From the NCBI GenBank assembly GCA_964385175.1, contig CAYLNL010000011.1, forward strand, positions 25,951 to 89,950: a DNA stretch of 64,000 nt, written 5' to 3'. The position numbers and the translations under genes are program-made. The notes under the pieces were generated by a model. It had not been told where the DNA came from and searched no databases. It was given only the letters and a program-made list of their open reading frames with translations. Each line of letters starts with the position of its first letter. Position 1 is the stretch's first letter. This DNA comes from CAYLNL01 sp964385175 (GTDB taxonomy: Bacteria; Bacteroidota; Bacteroidia; Flavobacteriales; Flavobacteriaceae). Positions 1-10,325 of the stretch are shown here, one piece after another.

Positions 1-1059
1 ACTACCTGTATTTTCTCCAAAACAGTTAATATTCGTCCGGAACGCATCAAAGGTTACGGCGGATGGGGCGGTGATGGTAAATTCTGTATAGTCAGAAAAA
101 TTCAGCCCCGTTATTCCGTATGCAAAATAATAGTTGCCAGGAGCTAAGGTTTCCGTCCAGTTTAGGGTATTAGCTCCATCTAAGGGTAAGCCCGTATCGC
201 CCAGGAACACGCCACCAGCGCCAATGGCCCCGAGGTATAAATTCACATCCAGGGTTTGCCCCACGTCCAGCGGTCTGTCAAACTGGGCGGTGAAACTCCC
301 GTCATCATTATAAGAACAGCTTGGCGCAACAGGCGTGAGGGATGTGAGCAAGGGGCCGCAGGTAGAGTAGAACACCGGCAGCGTAGGCGAAAAAGCGCCT
401 TTTCCATAACCGCCAATCCTGAAATAAATAGTTGTCTCTAAATAGTTGGTATGATTCGCCCCCAACAACTCTTCCATCGTAAGGGCTACATTTTCCACGT
501 GATTAAAGGCTGCGGGAAAATCAAGCCAGATTGCATTGTTAAATGAATATTGCCAGTTGTAGGCTACGCTGGGAAAGCCGGCGGGCAACGCCCCTAATTG
601 CAGTTGTTGCCCCATGCAGAGGTTGCCGGCGCCGCCCAGGCGAACAAGCTGGTCTATATTGGGTCTTGTTATCGTTGCGGAAACTCCTCCGTCGCAATAA
701 GATAAAAGTAAGGTTTCTCCAGTAATAAGTTGCTCAGCCGTTCTATCGGTAATCTGGAAAAGTTCGCCTGCAAAAATGGGGCATATTGTGGACCCTCCGA
801 AAACAGCGCATAATACATTTAGCGATAAAGTAAAGCCGCTATAATTCGGAATATTATTATACACTAGCTGCCCTGAGCCACCAGCATTAACGCTATACGA
901 GTCAATAGATAAACCATCGCCTTGTAATTCCCATTCAAAAGTGCTGCCTGCCTCACACTCACTAGGGGTTGTGTAAGTTACTTCCATTGTATAGGTTTGC
1001 CCGTTCATGTTCCAGTCCACGAAAATTACCAAAATCCAAAAAGAGAGCGTTTTCATCAT
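1..1059 (-). CDS. SprB-repeat exported protein, C-terminus cut by window edge
   Basis: The frame runs open from a tandem ATG at 1059/1056 to position 1, so the stop lies outside the window; 353 residues are visible. The start is MMKTLSFWILVIF, a signal-peptide-like hydrophobic stretch. The last visible residues, NCFGENTGS, begin the same C-terminal SprB-type repeat that ends the two upstream paralogs. It follows the stop of the 1065-2279 gene by 5 bases, so it is the third member of a paralogous triplet in one operon. It is almost identical to the 2285-3505 gene over a long central block. SprB repeats occur in Bacteroidota surface adhesins; the exact role here is unknown. Confidence 0.8.
   Translation of the reverse strand, partial: MMKTLSFWILVIFVDWNMNGQTYTMEVTYTTPSECEAGSTFEWELQGDGLSIDSYSVNAGGSGQLVYNNIPNYSGFTLSLNVLCAVFGGSTICPIFAGELFQITDRTAEQLITGETLLLSYCDGGVSATITRPNIDQLVRLGGAGNLCMGQQLQLGALPAGFPSVAYNWQYSFNNAIWLDFPAAFNHVENVALTMEELLGANHTNYLETTIYFRIGGYGKGAFSPTLPVFYSTCGPLLTSLTPVAPSCSYNDDGSFTAQFDRPLDVGQTLDVNLYLGAIGAGGVFLGDTGLPLDGANTLNWTETLAPGNYYFAYGITGLNFSDYTEFTITAPSAVTFDAFRTNINCFGENTGS
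74..432. repeat. Intra-operon duplicated block, copy 1
   Basis: By eye this block of about 359 bp matches 2520-2878 base for base (offset 2446), while sequence on both sides diverges at once. It lies inside the coding region of two paralogs. The abrupt edges suggest gene conversion rather than old duplication. Confidence 0.8.
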
Positions 1060-1064
1060 CCTAT

Positions 1065-2279
1065 TTAATTTTGTTCGGTGCATCCATTGGCGTCTCGTAC
1101 CCGTAGCTGGTAATTGCCGGTGAGAAGGCCGGTTACGAGGTGCTCGTTCGGATTGGTAAAATTAACCCATGAACCATTGCCATTGAGCTCATATTGATAG
1201 TTTCCCACGCCTCCGTTTGCGGTAATATCAATGCTGCCTGTCTCGCCGAAGCAGTTTATATTCATCCACATCGCATCAAAGGTTACGGGGGTTGGAGTAG
1301 TAATATTAAAGGGTCCGTAGTCATACACACTTCCGTCGTTATCTAATTGATAGCGAAGGTAATAAGTTCCCGCTGCCAGGGTATTAGGCCAATTATACGT
1401 GCTGCCCACCATATTGGCGCTGGTGATGATGGGCGCAGCTACAAGGATGGAACCGGGGTCTCCTACCGGGGCATTTTGCGCTAAGTTGAGCAACAGGCTT
1501 TCCCCGGCATTTAAGACTCTGCTGAAAGTAGCTGCAAACCCGCCATTGTTGCTGTATGAACAGCTGGTGGGGCTGGGAACCAAGCTGGTCAGGTCGGGAG
1601 AGCATTTGATAAAATGGGTGATGACTGCATTAGAAACCCTTCCGGTACAGTACCGAAGCCTAAAAAATATATTCTGATTTACAACCAGCCCGGGAATATC
1701 TGTAAATGCTACGTCGAAGGTGTTTATACCATGAAAATCCGTCAGCTCAGTCCAGTTAATACCTCCATTTATGCTATACTCCCAGGTATAGACATCCGGA
1801 TTTACGGGTATGAAGGTGTCAGAGGCATACAGATTTACAGTTTCACAAGAAGATGGATAGGAAGGAAGTCCTGGTGTAACGTAAACTGTAAGGTCGGGTT
1901 CTATATCTAAGGATACATTTAGAGTTTGACCGTTGGGGTCTGAAACAGGGATGTATCCGCCATAACAATCTGAGCCAGCGGGCGTATATACTATATCCTG
2001 GGAGTCAACAGGAACAAACGCAATTCGTGTTCTCAATTGGTTGGGTTTAAAGCCTACCACAACCTCCTGGGGCGGGTTTACGGAAACACCCTGCCCAAAT
2101 GACGCCTGCGCTAATGTATATGATTCGCCTGTTAGTGTGTTGTATAATTCTAAGAAATAAGGAGTACCCGGACCAGAATCGTTAAACATAGTTTCGGTGA
2201 AGGAATAGGTAACAGAATAAAATTGTCCCCAACCTATAAAAGGCAACAAAATGAAAAGTATATGTGTTTTTTTAATCAT
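1065..2279 (-). CDS. SprB-repeat exported protein
   Basis: 404 residues. I chose the ATG at 2279 (MIKKTHILFILLPFIGWGQ), which starts a clean signal peptide; the ATG at 2303 lies inside the upstream gene. The C-terminal 65 residues form an SprB-type repeat (INCFGETGSIDITANGGVG, then LLTGNYQLRVRDANGC), and the protein ends directly after it with no recognisable type IX sorting domain. The centre resembles its two neighbours but is more diverged than they are from each other. Start and stop are separated from the flanking genes by 5 bases, so translation is probably coupled. Likely a cell-surface or secreted adhesin-like protein; the partner or ligand is unknown. Confidence 0.8.
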   Translation of the reverse strand: MIKKTHILFILLPFIGWGQFYSVTYSFTETMFNDSGPGTPYFLELYNTLTGESYTLAQASFGQGVSVNPPQEVVVGFKPNQLRTRIAFVPVDSQDIVYTPAGSDCYGGYIPVSDPNGQTLNVSLDIEPDLTVYVTPGLPSYPSSCETVNLYASDTFIPVNPDVYTWEYSINGGINWTELTDFHGINTFDVAFTDIPGLVVNQNIFFRLRYCTGRVSNAVITHFIKCSPDLTSLVPSPTSCSYSNNGGFAATFSRVLNAGESLLLNLAQNAPVGDPGSILVAAPIITSANMVGSTYNWPNTLAAGTYYLRYQLDNDGSVYDYGPFNITTPTPVTFDAMWMNINCFGETGSIDITANGGVGNYQYELNGNGSWVNFTNPNEHLVTGLLTGNYQLRVRDANGCTEQN

Positions 2280-2284
2280 TCTAT

Positions 2285-3505
2285 TCAATTTTGCTCCGTG
2301 CATCCGTTAGCGTCGCGTACCCGTACCTGGTAGTCGCCGGGAGGCAAATTGTTCAAAATATGACTGGTTGGGGTATCGAAATTTACCCAAGGTCCTTCAT
2401 TAAGACTATATTGATAGCTTCCCACGCCGCCACTTGCTGTGATAGTAATACTGCCAACCCCACCAAAACAACCGATGTTTGTTTCGGTAGCGTTGAAGGT
2501 TACGGCGGGTGGAGTGGTAATGGTAAATTCTGTATAGTCAGAAAAATTCAGCCCCGTTATTCCGTATGCAAAATAATAGTTGCCAGGAGCTAAGGTTTCC
2601 GTCCAGTTTAGGGTATTAGCTCCATCTAAGGGTAAGCCCGTATCGCCCAGGAACACGCCACCAGCGCCAATGGCCCCGAGGTATAAATTCACATCCAGGG
2701 TTTGCCCCACGTCCAGCGGTCTGTCAAACTGGGCGGTGAAACTCCCGTCATCATTATAAGAACAGCTTGGCGCAACAGGCGTGAGGGATGTGAGCAAGGG
2801 GCCGCAGGTAGAGTAGAACACCGGCAGCGTAGGCGAAAAAGCGCCTTTTCCATAACCGCCAATCCTGAAATAAATATCTGTTTCCAGGTAGTCGGTATGG
2901 TTGGCGCCCAATAACTCCTGCATTGTAAGGGCTACATTTTCCACGTGATTAAAGGCTACGGGAAAATCAAGCCAGTTCGCATTATCAAACGAATATTGCC
3001 AGTTGTAGGCTACGCTGGGAAAGCCGGCGGGCAAGGCCCCTAATTGCAGTTGTTGCCCCATACAGAGGTTGCCGGCGCCACCCAGGCGAATAATCTGGTC
3101 AATATTAGGTCTTGTTATTGTTGCAGAAACTTCACCGTTGCATGAGAATAAATTCAAGGATTGTCCGGTAATAAGTTGAACCGCCGTCCTATTGATGGTT
3201 TCAGAAACAGAGCAATCTAATTCTCCCATCCCTAATGGAATACACCATGCATTGAGCGATAGGGTAAAATCAGCATAGTTGGCAACGGCATCATATGTTC
3301 TGGTTTCTCCTACATTTCCATATCCATTCCCTGCTATGCTATAAGAGTCAAGAAGAAGAGCTCCTCCCTCTAATCCCCAGTCAAAGTGTCCTGCATGACA
3401 ATTATTGGACGATGCTGAAAAGGCCAATTCAACTGTATAAGTCTGCCCAGTAATATTATAACTCCATAAAACGGTAAAAACTAAAAAAAGTAGTTCTTTT
3501 TTCAT
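2285..3505 (-). CDS. SprB-repeat exported protein
   Basis: 406 residues starting at the ATG at 3505 (MKKELLFLVFTVLWSYNITGQ, signal peptide). A TTG at 3514 would add three residues and is less likely. The C-terminus is an SprB-type repeat ending LPPGDYQVRVRDANGC. The central part, positions 2520-2878, is the same DNA sequence as 74-432 in the paralog two genes downstream, pointing to recent duplication or gene conversion. The start codon lies 5 bases after the stop of the fibronectin-III gene, so the five genes from 10286 to 1 read as one operon. Confidence 0.8.
   Translation of the reverse strand: MKKELLFLVFTVLWSYNITGQTYTVELAFSASSNNCHAGHFDWGLEGGALLLDSYSIAGNGYGNVGETRTYDAVANYADFTLSLNAWCIPLGMGELDCSVSETINRTAVQLITGQSLNLFSCNGEVSATITRPNIDQIIRLGGAGNLCMGQQLQLGALPAGFPSVAYNWQYSFDNANWLDFPVAFNHVENVALTMQELLGANHTDYLETDIYFRIGGYGKGAFSPTLPVFYSTCGPLLTSLTPVAPSCSYNDDGSFTAQFDRPLDVGQTLDVNLYLGAIGAGGVFLGDTGLPLDGANTLNWTETLAPGNYYFAYGITGLNFSDYTEFTITTPPAVTFNATETNIGCFGGVGSITITASGGVGSYQYSLNEGPWVNFDTPTSHILNNLPPGDYQVRVRDANGCTEQN
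2520..2878. repeat. Intra-operon duplicated block, copy 2
   Basis: Partner of 74-432 in the same orientation. Recombination between the two direct copies would delete the middle paralog. Confidence 0.8.
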
Positions 3506-3510
3506 GTTTC

Positions 3511-5592
3511 TCAATAGGTTACCGTTAACTTGCTATACTCCGACAACGTCCCGTCTTTAAAAACCGCCCGGATGAGATAGGTATAATTCGTCTGGATGGT
3601 GAGCCCGGTGTTATCTGCCAGGCGGTCTGTTGCGGCACTCAGCGTTTTAAACAGGCGTAGCGGCTCGTCTCCTGCCGCCCGGTAGAGTTCAAATACGTCC
3701 ACCCCCCGCTCGTTATAACGCCAGGAGAGGTCAATCGCTCCTTTTTTGAGATCTGCCGAGGCAAAAAATCCTTTTACTTTGGGTTTCAGCCCGGTTTTGG
3801 GAATGGTTACCGTAACGGCAGGCGCCGGTTCCGATTCCAACCCGCTTTCATCTTTGGCAATAAGCGTGTAGCTATACACATTGCCTTCTTCTATTTTTTT
3901 GTCGGTATAGTCCGTTTTGTCTTTTGAAACAGCGTCCACCAACGTCCATTGCGCTGCATTGTTTTCTTTTTTATAGAGATAATGCCCGGCGACATCGGTA
4001 CTGGAACTCTCCGCCCACTGAAGCGACACGGCATTTTTTTCTACTTTATAATGGGTAAATACCGGCGCCGAAGGCGGAATGACATCCGGTTTTTTGAGTA
4101 CAAGCGCCTCGGATAGTTCCGACATGTTTTCGCGGCCGTCTAAGGCTGATATTTTGTAAAACACCTTCGGGTTCAGGTTTTTGATGCCCACAGAATCCCG
4201 GTAGCTGGTCCCGGATTGGGGGGAGATGGTCAGTTGCGAAAATTCTTCGTTTTCCTGGTTGGCGCGGTAAATGCGGTAGCCCTGCAGGTCGGGTTCGGTG
4301 TTGGGCTTCCAGGAGAGGGTTACTACGCCCGTGCTGTCTATTGTGCCGGTGAGCCCTGCAGGTTTTGCCGGCGGAACGGAATCCACGGGTTGTACGAGCA
4401 TGGGGAAGGATTCACGGGTATTGTTATTTTTATCAACCGCCTCAATTTTAAAATAGTTATTCGACTTCAGCCTGCTATAAGTAACTTCCCTTTTTTGCGC
4501 GGGGATATCTTTTACCACGGTTTCAAAAAAACCATCGTCCGTATCAGAGCGTTTCAGGTTAAAACTCTTGAGTTCTTTTACGCCTTCATCGGGAAAGTCC
4601 CATTTCAGGATGACCTCTTTATCGGAAATAACATTCTTGGAAAGGAGATGCGGGACGTATTTCAAAATTTTCTTACCCTTTCCGGAAACTATTTCCGAAG
4701 GAGGCCCGGTTTCACCAAACGGGGTGATGCCTTTGACACGGTAATAATAGGTCTTGTTATTGGCAATACTGTCCGTATAAAACGCCCGGTCGGTGGTTTC
4801 CACTTCGCCGTTATTGAGGTTCATGAGGGGATTGCCGGTGCGTTTTTCAAAAGTAACCTTGTCCGTGGAGCGTTCCACGATATAGCTGCTGTATGTCTTT
4901 GCCAACAGTTTTTTGTTCCAGGTTAAAATGACAGTTTCGTCATTAAAGACACCAGCCAGTTCAAGCGGTTCGGGTAAGGGTTCATAATCCTGCAAGCCGG
5001 TAAAAATACCGCCTTCTTCCACTTTTAATTCGGCTTCGGGAATGAGGGGGATGATTTTGTAGGCGTATTTTTCGTTGGGTTTTACGGTGGTATCCACGTA
5101 GCCCAGCCCCGCTTTTTGCGCCACCTCAAAATCCTGGTCGGCAGCCATAAGCCCGAAGGAAAACCGCTGCTCCTGCTCGCGGGAAAGATTTACGATGGCG
5201 GAAAGCCCGTCCCCGGCTTCTACCTCAAAGCGTTCACCGTAGAGCGCCTGCGCCATGATGGCAGCGTGGTTATTGGTTTCAATCTCTTTTTCCCAGGCTT
5301 CCAGCGGCTGGGGAACGATGCGCTCGCCTAAAATCACTTTTTCGGGCTGGGGCAATACGGCTCCCCTCCGGGTAACGGTGTAGCGCTCCAAGCGGTAACC
5401 ATAGCGGTTGGCTTTCCGCCAAGAAAGCGCCGTGGAAGGCGCCCAGCGCAGTTTGATATGGTCTTTCTGCACGCTGCCGATAACCGCTACCTGGGGAACC
5501 GTCTCTTCTTCACCCGGTTTTTCCTGTGCAGCGACACTTGCCGTAACGAGGCTGCATAACGCCATTATGACCGAATATCGTATCACTTTCAT
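3511..5592 (-). CDS. Exported multi-fibronectin type III protein
   Basis: 693 residues. A signal peptide is visible at the N-terminus (MKVIRYSVIMALCSLVTASV, then AAQ). It is followed by about six fibronectin type III-like modules, recognisable from repeated patterns such as VTLSWKPNTEPDLQGYRIYR, VILTWNKK and IDLSWRYNERGVDVFELYR at roughly 40-110, 215-305, 310-400, 410-500, 510-600 and 605-693. The start overlaps the stop of the 1565-residue gene as ATGA, so translation is coupled. Such proteins are usually structural or binding proteins outside the inner membrane. No catalytic domain is visible. It probably acts together with the giant protein upstream and the SprB paralogs downstream. Confidence 0.85.
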   Translation of the reverse strand: MKVIRYSVIMALCSLVTASVAAQEKPGEEETVPQVAVIGSVQKDHIKLRWAPSTALSWRKANRYGYRLERYTVTRRGAVLPQPEKVILGERIVPQPLEAWEKEIETNNHAAIMAQALYGERFEVEAGDGLSAIVNLSREQEQRFSFGLMAADQDFEVAQKAGLGYVDTTVKPNEKYAYKIIPLIPEAELKVEEGGIFTGLQDYEPLPEPLELAGVFNDETVILTWNKKLLAKTYSSYIVERSTDKVTFEKRTGNPLMNLNNGEVETTDRAFYTDSIANNKTYYYRVKGITPFGETGPPSEIVSGKGKKILKYVPHLLSKNVISDKEVILKWDFPDEGVKELKSFNLKRSDTDDGFFETVVKDIPAQKREVTYSRLKSNNYFKIEAVDKNNNTRESFPMLVQPVDSVPPAKPAGLTGTIDSTGVVTLSWKPNTEPDLQGYRIYRANQENEEFSQLTISPQSGTSYRDSVGIKNLNPKVFYKISALDGRENMSELSEALVLKKPDVIPPSAPVFTHYKVEKNAVSLQWAESSSTDVAGHYLYKKENNAAQWTLVDAVSKDKTDYTDKKIEEGNVYSYTLIAKDESGLESEPAPAVTVTIPKTGLKPKVKGFFASADLKKGAIDLSWRYNERGVDVFELYRAAGDEPLRLFKTLSAATDRLADNTGLTIQTNYTYLIRAVFKDGTLSEYSKLTVTY

Positions 5593-8500
5593 TGGGGGTT
5601 GGTATAGTTAAACACGGTTGAGGTTCCGGGAACATCGCCGGGCAGGATATATTGGTATTTTACTTTGTAATTTCCGGGTTTTATGTATGGGAAAATGGCG
5701 TTGATGAGGTAATTGTACTGTTGTATTTTGTTTTGATAGCTTCCCGGGTTCTGCAAATACCGGTTTACAATTTTGTATTGCAGGTCTATGAAATCCTGCT
5801 TATAATAATAGGGTAAATGGTAGCGGAACGGCATACGTGTACTCAAAAAGAAACTGGACGGCGAGTTTTCTAAGTAGGTTTCGTACCAGCTGAGCTTTTC
5901 AATCGCTTTTACGGGCGGAAGTCCCATCGCGGAGGTATTCCGGTTTACCGTGAGGTTGCCATCTAATGGGTATTCGGCATAAATAAGCGGCCGTACCTGG
6001 CTGGTGAAATAAGCATCGTCCACGATGGCTTCTACCGTAATAAGGGGTTTGTTTTGCGAATACAAGCCGCCGGAAAGCTCTTCTTTGCTGAATTTTTCGG
6101 AATCGGTTACTTCCGCCTGCAACGCATGTACATCGGAATAGATGATTTCGCGCAAGCCGTTGACAAGGGTTTTCTGGTTTATCTTCGCAGCAAAGGTGTT
6201 GTGTTTGCTGGTTTTAAAGGCGTACTCCAGCATGGTAACGGTTTCCCCGGTCTGGGCTACCGAAGTGATTTCGGTATTCCGGATTTCGGCGGTGTTACCC
6301 TCTTTTGCCAGGTTTTGTCCCGCGTAGGTCTGGCTGGTATTTGCACCAGCTGCCGCCGGAGGCACCGTTACCAGTGAAAGTCTATAGGATTTCTGGTTGC
6401 CGAGGCTGGGTAGTGAGAACTTTACCAGACGGTTGCCGCTGTCATAACTGATAGTTCCTTTCAAAACAGCATTGTTTGGGTCGGTATAAACGGATTCCTG
6501 CTTCCATCCCTGTTCAAGTTGAAACAGGTAGGGTTGTCCCCGGTCTAATTTCACGTAACCGTTGGGGTATTCCCGGGGATAGAAATAGGTCTGGTCAAAG
6601 AGCGGGTAGGCATAGACAATATTGTTTACAGGGATGTAATCGGGTGCGGCGCCTGTGGTAAAACGCACTTCTTTTTCCTCAATAGCTTGCACGCCGTTCT
6701 CGTAAATAGGCTGCCAGGCGCCTCCCTGGTTTTGCAGGAAGGAAACTTTCACTTTGGCGCGCACGGAGGAAGTGGGCGGTAAAATATCCACGGAGCGGAT
6801 GCCTGCCAGGTCTTTGTTCTCATTCCATTGAAGCGTCGCCGGTATAACCTGGTTATTGGCGTCATAGAGCGTGAATTCCTCCAGTTTTATCTTGTAGGAT
6901 TTTGCTTTTCCGTCATCGTCTTCCAGTGTAAAGGGACTCTCTAACGCCATATTGAAGGCTGCCTGTGGAATGGCGAATACATCTACATCACCTGAGTTGT
7001 CAGCCGGGGAGAGGTCAGCGATAATTTTTATACCGTCCAGCGGCCCTCCGTTTACCAACTCGCACTGTTCTCCGAGTTCTATTTTAAACCGGAATTTTCC
7101 CCGTACCAACCCACCCAGCAGGCTGTAATTCCCTCCGAGATAGCCCCGGAACCAGGCGGGATTGGGGAGTTTGGCTTGCAGCAATACGGCGGCGCCGGCT
7201 TTAATGATGGGGATTTTCTTGCGCACAAAGCCAATTTTAATGCGAATGCCCAGTTCGCCCTGCAGGTACGCATACGCCTGCCCGTTGGCGTACCAGCCGT
7301 TGATACCGATTTGACCACTTCCCGCACATTCGGCGTTGCCATAGTCTTTTACCATGATGTCGAACCCGGCGCCGGCCTGGAAACGGGCATAGAAAATAAG
7401 AAAGCTAATGTCGCCGGTATCTAAACTAAAATCGGCCCCGAATGCCAGCCCACGACCACTATCGAGGGCATTCTCGTCCCGCATGTAGTTCAGGGATTGG
7501 GCATCTACTCCCAGAATACTGGCTACCACAGGAGGCGGAGGCGGGCTTCCCGGGATTTCATCGCCTATCATGAAATAGCCTCCTGACTGCACGCTGAAGG
7601 AGCCTATTCCTATTTTAAGCCCCAGCCGGTCGGTGGGTGTTCCCATGTGGATGTACCATTTGCCGGGAGCGAAGTGCACAACTGCCCAGCCGGCGCGGTT
7701 GCCGGAGGCTCTTCCTCTAAAGAGTCCGCCCGCCACATCAATATACAGGTCAAAACTGCCGTGTAGGGTACGCTGCTGGAAATCGTATTCTATGGCAGCA
7801 TACGCATTAATGCCTGCTTCGCCCTGTATGCTGGACGGATAGACTGTTTTGGAAACGTCTATAAGGTTACTTTTTTTCATCTGTTCCAGCACCTTAGCCG
7901 AGAAATTGCCTTCGGCGTTTTGGATGCCTTTCAGTTTTTCTACTATCTTATCTGCGCCAGGCAAGCTGAAGGTTTTCATAATGTGGGCCTCACCAAAAAT
8001 ACTGATGCGGTTGATGCCCCCGCTGGTATTAAACGCCATTTCGAAGCCGGCGCCGCCATTAAACACACTGGCATTTACCTGGTTAGAGAACAGCACCATA
8101 GCCTTTACGCCAAGCCCGCTGTTACCATCGGGCGTATATTGGGCGCCGGTGGGGGCAGAGCCAGAATCGGTAACGTTGGCTGAAAAGTCGGCTCCAAAGC
8201 CGGTTTTTTTCATGCGGTAAAAGGCGCCTCCGCCAAAACCTCTTATGGTGAAGGCGGCTCCCGTGGTAATGTTGAGGTTGTTCACCAGGGCGTCTATATA
8301 CCAATAGCGGAAATCGGTTTTCCCGAATATGGCATTGGCTGTCATTTTCACATTTCCCAGCGCTTTAAAAGCGACATTTGCATGGGCTTTGAACCCTTTG
8401 CCGTAAACAGGGTCGTTTTCCATAAGGATTAATGTTCCGTCTAAGGCGAGTCCGCTAAAATCGGCATTTACTCTAATTTCTGTGAGTTCTAACCGGTCGT

Positions 8501-10286
8501 ATTTCCATTCCTGGATACCGCCTTCCTGGCTAAAGGAGCCGATGACGGCGATGCGGGTCTGGGCATTGAACTGGTTTTCCATGAGGTTTACGGCAATGTC
8601 AAAAGCCAGCGCAGCCCTTGTGGGAGTGGCGGTGAGCCCAATGTTGGAAATGGTAATAGGGAAGTTGGCGAATTTGATAAGGTTGCCCTGGTAGCCGAAA
8701 TAATCTGCGGTGAAATAAGGGCTTTCGGTTTGGAGTTGGAGGTTCTGGAATGTTATGCCCTTAAAGTCAACGGTTTTGTCTCCTGAATTGCTGGTTGTGG
8801 TTCCATTATTCGCCCCGATCGCCAATTCGCCGTAGAGGATGGCTTTGGGGCGAAAGGCGTTGTCTTTTACTTTCAGTTCGATGCGGGAGTTTTTATAGAG
8901 TTTTCCCTGGGCGCTGAACAGGTTGAAGGGAAGGGTTTCTGCAAGGGTGGCGGTAAGGGTGTATTCGTTGTTCTGCGGGTTGAAGACGGCGTTGTACTGG
9001 ATGACGGCGCTGTTGTTGGTATCATTTTTGGAAACGGGCAATACAATGCCACCGCCAAAGCCGGCGCTGACTACCTGGTTGGCGACAAAGGAAGCCTGGA
9101 GTTGGGTTACGGAAAACTGCCATCCGGAAGCGGAGCCTTCGTTAAGGGGTATGAGGTTGTTTACCGAGAACGTGCCGGAGACGCCCATCCCGTCTATGAG
9201 CAGGTGCTGTGCCTGGAAGGAAATGCGCTCTTCGCTGTTTTTCTTTTTAAATTCTTTGGGAAGGATTACTTTCAGCGAGTTGACATATATTCCCCGCCAG
9301 AGTTTTTCGTTGCCCGGAATGAGGTATTGCTGGTATCCCTGTGGCCAGGCTACGTTGGAGGAATTGCGCAAATCACTGAAATCGAAAACGGCGGTGCTCA
9401 GCTCAAAGATGGTGCCTTTGAAATTGGTGAGCTGAAATTTGGGCAGCGATAGCTCTACGAGGATGTCGTTCCAGTCGGAAACTACAGTCTGAAAGTTGCC
9501 CCGCACGCGTACGTTGGGGTCGGGAACAGCTACTAATTCATTGGTTACGGGTTCCATCATGGAACGGGGAAATTCCACATCGGCGCGTATGGCGAGTTCT
9601 TTGAAGCCATTGCAGTCTATGGAGGCATAGGTGAGTTCTTGTACAGCCCCGGTGGTCATGTTCATCCCGCCTTTTAGTATTACGAGTCCGTTGCCGCCTC
9701 CTATTTTAATAGGCACATCGCCCAGCAAAGTCAACTTCGGCTCTCCCATAAGCCCGCCTTTGTGGGAAAGTCGTACCCCAGTGGCACCGAGGAAGATCTG
9801 TCTCTGCCCTCCGGCGCCATCGCTTTGGGGGAGAACAATCCGCATAAAGGCGGTGAGTTCGGCATATTCGGGGGTAAAGCGGGCGCTGCTGATACCGAGG
9901 AAATACTGCACGCCGCCAATGGTCTGGCGGATACCTACGGGTAGTGTTACGAGGTCGGCAGGGGTGAGCACATCCACGTAGTTGCCGCTTTCGTCAAGGG
10001 CTTCAAAGGTGCCTACTACAGGCGCCAATAATTCGGTAAGGGTGCTGTCCGCCGCAAACCTACCGGTTATGTATTCGTCTGTAAATTCGCTTTCCCGGAG
10101 GGTATATTGGCTGAATCGGGCGGCGAGCTTTTGGTCTAATTCTTTGAAACTGCGGGTAGGGGGAGCGGCAAGCTCCTCGGGCGGTTCTTGCGTATGACGA
10201 TTTATGTGCAGGGTATCTTTACCTCCGTTTGCGAATGCTATTGAAAAAGTTAATAAAGTACTCCACAGGGTAGTTGTAAATTTCAT
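5589..10286 (-). CDS. Large exported protein of unknown function (1565 aa)
   Basis: The chosen start is the ATG at 10286 (MKFTTTLWSTLLTFSIAFANG), which gives a signal peptide; a TTG two codons upstream is less likely. The body is rich in beta-strand-like alternating sequence with many short Asn/Gly turns and repeated statements of the type LxxKGITFQNLQL. A proline run (GDEIPGSPPPPP) lies near residue 910. No enzyme motif, transmembrane helix or recognisable sorting domain is visible. It is the first gene of the five-gene exported-protein operon and overlaps the next gene by four bases. I think I recognise it as a conserved large Bacteroidota hypothetical secreted protein, but I cannot assign a function. 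Confidence 0.75.
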   Translation of the reverse strand: MKFTTTLWSTLLTFSIAFANGGKDTLHINRHTQEPPEELAAPPTRSFKELDQKLAARFSQYTLRESEFTDEYITGRFAADSTLTELLAPVVGTFEALDESGNYVDVLTPADLVTLPVGIRQTIGGVQYFLGISSARFTPEYAELTAFMRIVLPQSDGAGGQRQIFLGATGVRLSHKGGLMGEPKLTLLGDVPIKIGGGNGLVILKGGMNMTTGAVQELTYASIDCNGFKELAIRADVEFPRSMMEPVTNELVAVPDPNVRVRGNFQTVVSDWNDILVELSLPKFQLTNFKGTIFELSTAVFDFSDLRNSSNVAWPQGYQQYLIPGNEKLWRGIYVNSLKVILPKEFKKKNSEERISFQAQHLLIDGMGVSGTFSVNNLIPLNEGSASGWQFSVTQLQASFVANQVVSAGFGGGIVLPVSKNDTNNSAVIQYNAVFNPQNNEYTLTATLAETLPFNLFSAQGKLYKNSRIELKVKDNAFRPKAILYGELAIGANNGTTTSNSGDKTVDFKGITFQNLQLQTESPYFTADYFGYQGNLIKFANFPITISNIGLTATPTRAALAFDIAVNLMENQFNAQTRIAVIGSFSQEGGIQEWKYDRLELTEIRVNADFSGLALDGTLILMENDPVYGKGFKAHANVAFKALGNVKMTANAIFGKTDFRYWYIDALVNNLNITTGAAFTIRGFGGGAFYRMKKTGFGADFSANVTDSGSAPTGAQYTPDGNSGLGVKAMVLFSNQVNASVFNGGAGFEMAFNTSGGINRISIFGEAHIMKTFSLPGADKIVEKLKGIQNAEGNFSAKVLEQMKKSNLIDVSKTVYPSSIQGEAGINAYAAIEYDFQQRTLHGSFDLYIDVAGGLFRGRASGNRAGWAVVHFAPGKWYIHMGTPTDRLGLKIGIGSFSVQSGGYFMIGDEIPGSPPPPPVVASILGVDAQSLNYMRDENALDSGRGLAFGADFSLDTGDISFLIFYARFQAGAGFDIMVKDYGNAECAGSGQIGINGWYANGQAYAYLQGELGIRIKIGFVRKKIPIIKAGAAVLLQAKLPNPAWFRGYLGGNYSLLGGLVRGKFRFKIELGEQCELVNGGPLDGIKIIADLSPADNSGDVDVFAIPQAAFNMALESPFTLEDDDGKAKSYKIKLEEFTLYDANNQVIPATLQWNENKDLAGIRSVDILPPTSSVRAKVKVSFLQNQGGAWQPIYENGVQAIEEKEVRFTTGAAPDYIPVNNIVYAYPLFDQTYFYPREYPNGYVKLDRGQPYLFQLEQGWKQESVYTDPNNAVLKGTISYDSGNRLVKFSLPSLGNQKSYRLSLVTVPPAAAGANTSQTYAGQNLAKEGNTAEIRNTEITSVAQTGETVTMLEYAFKTSKHNTFAAKINQKTLVNGLREIIYSDVHALQAEVTDSEKFSKEELSGGLYSQNKPLITVEAIVDDAYFTSQVRPLIYAEYPLDGNLTVNRNTSAMGLPPVKAIEKLSWYETYLENSPSSFFLSTRMPFRYHLPYYYKQDFIDLQYKIVNRYLQNPGSYQNKIQQYNYLINAIFPYIKPGNYKVKYQYILPGDVPGTSTVFNYTNPQ

Positions 10287-10325
10287 AGGCAATAATACAT
10301 TGATTGTTTTATATAGATTCGCTCT

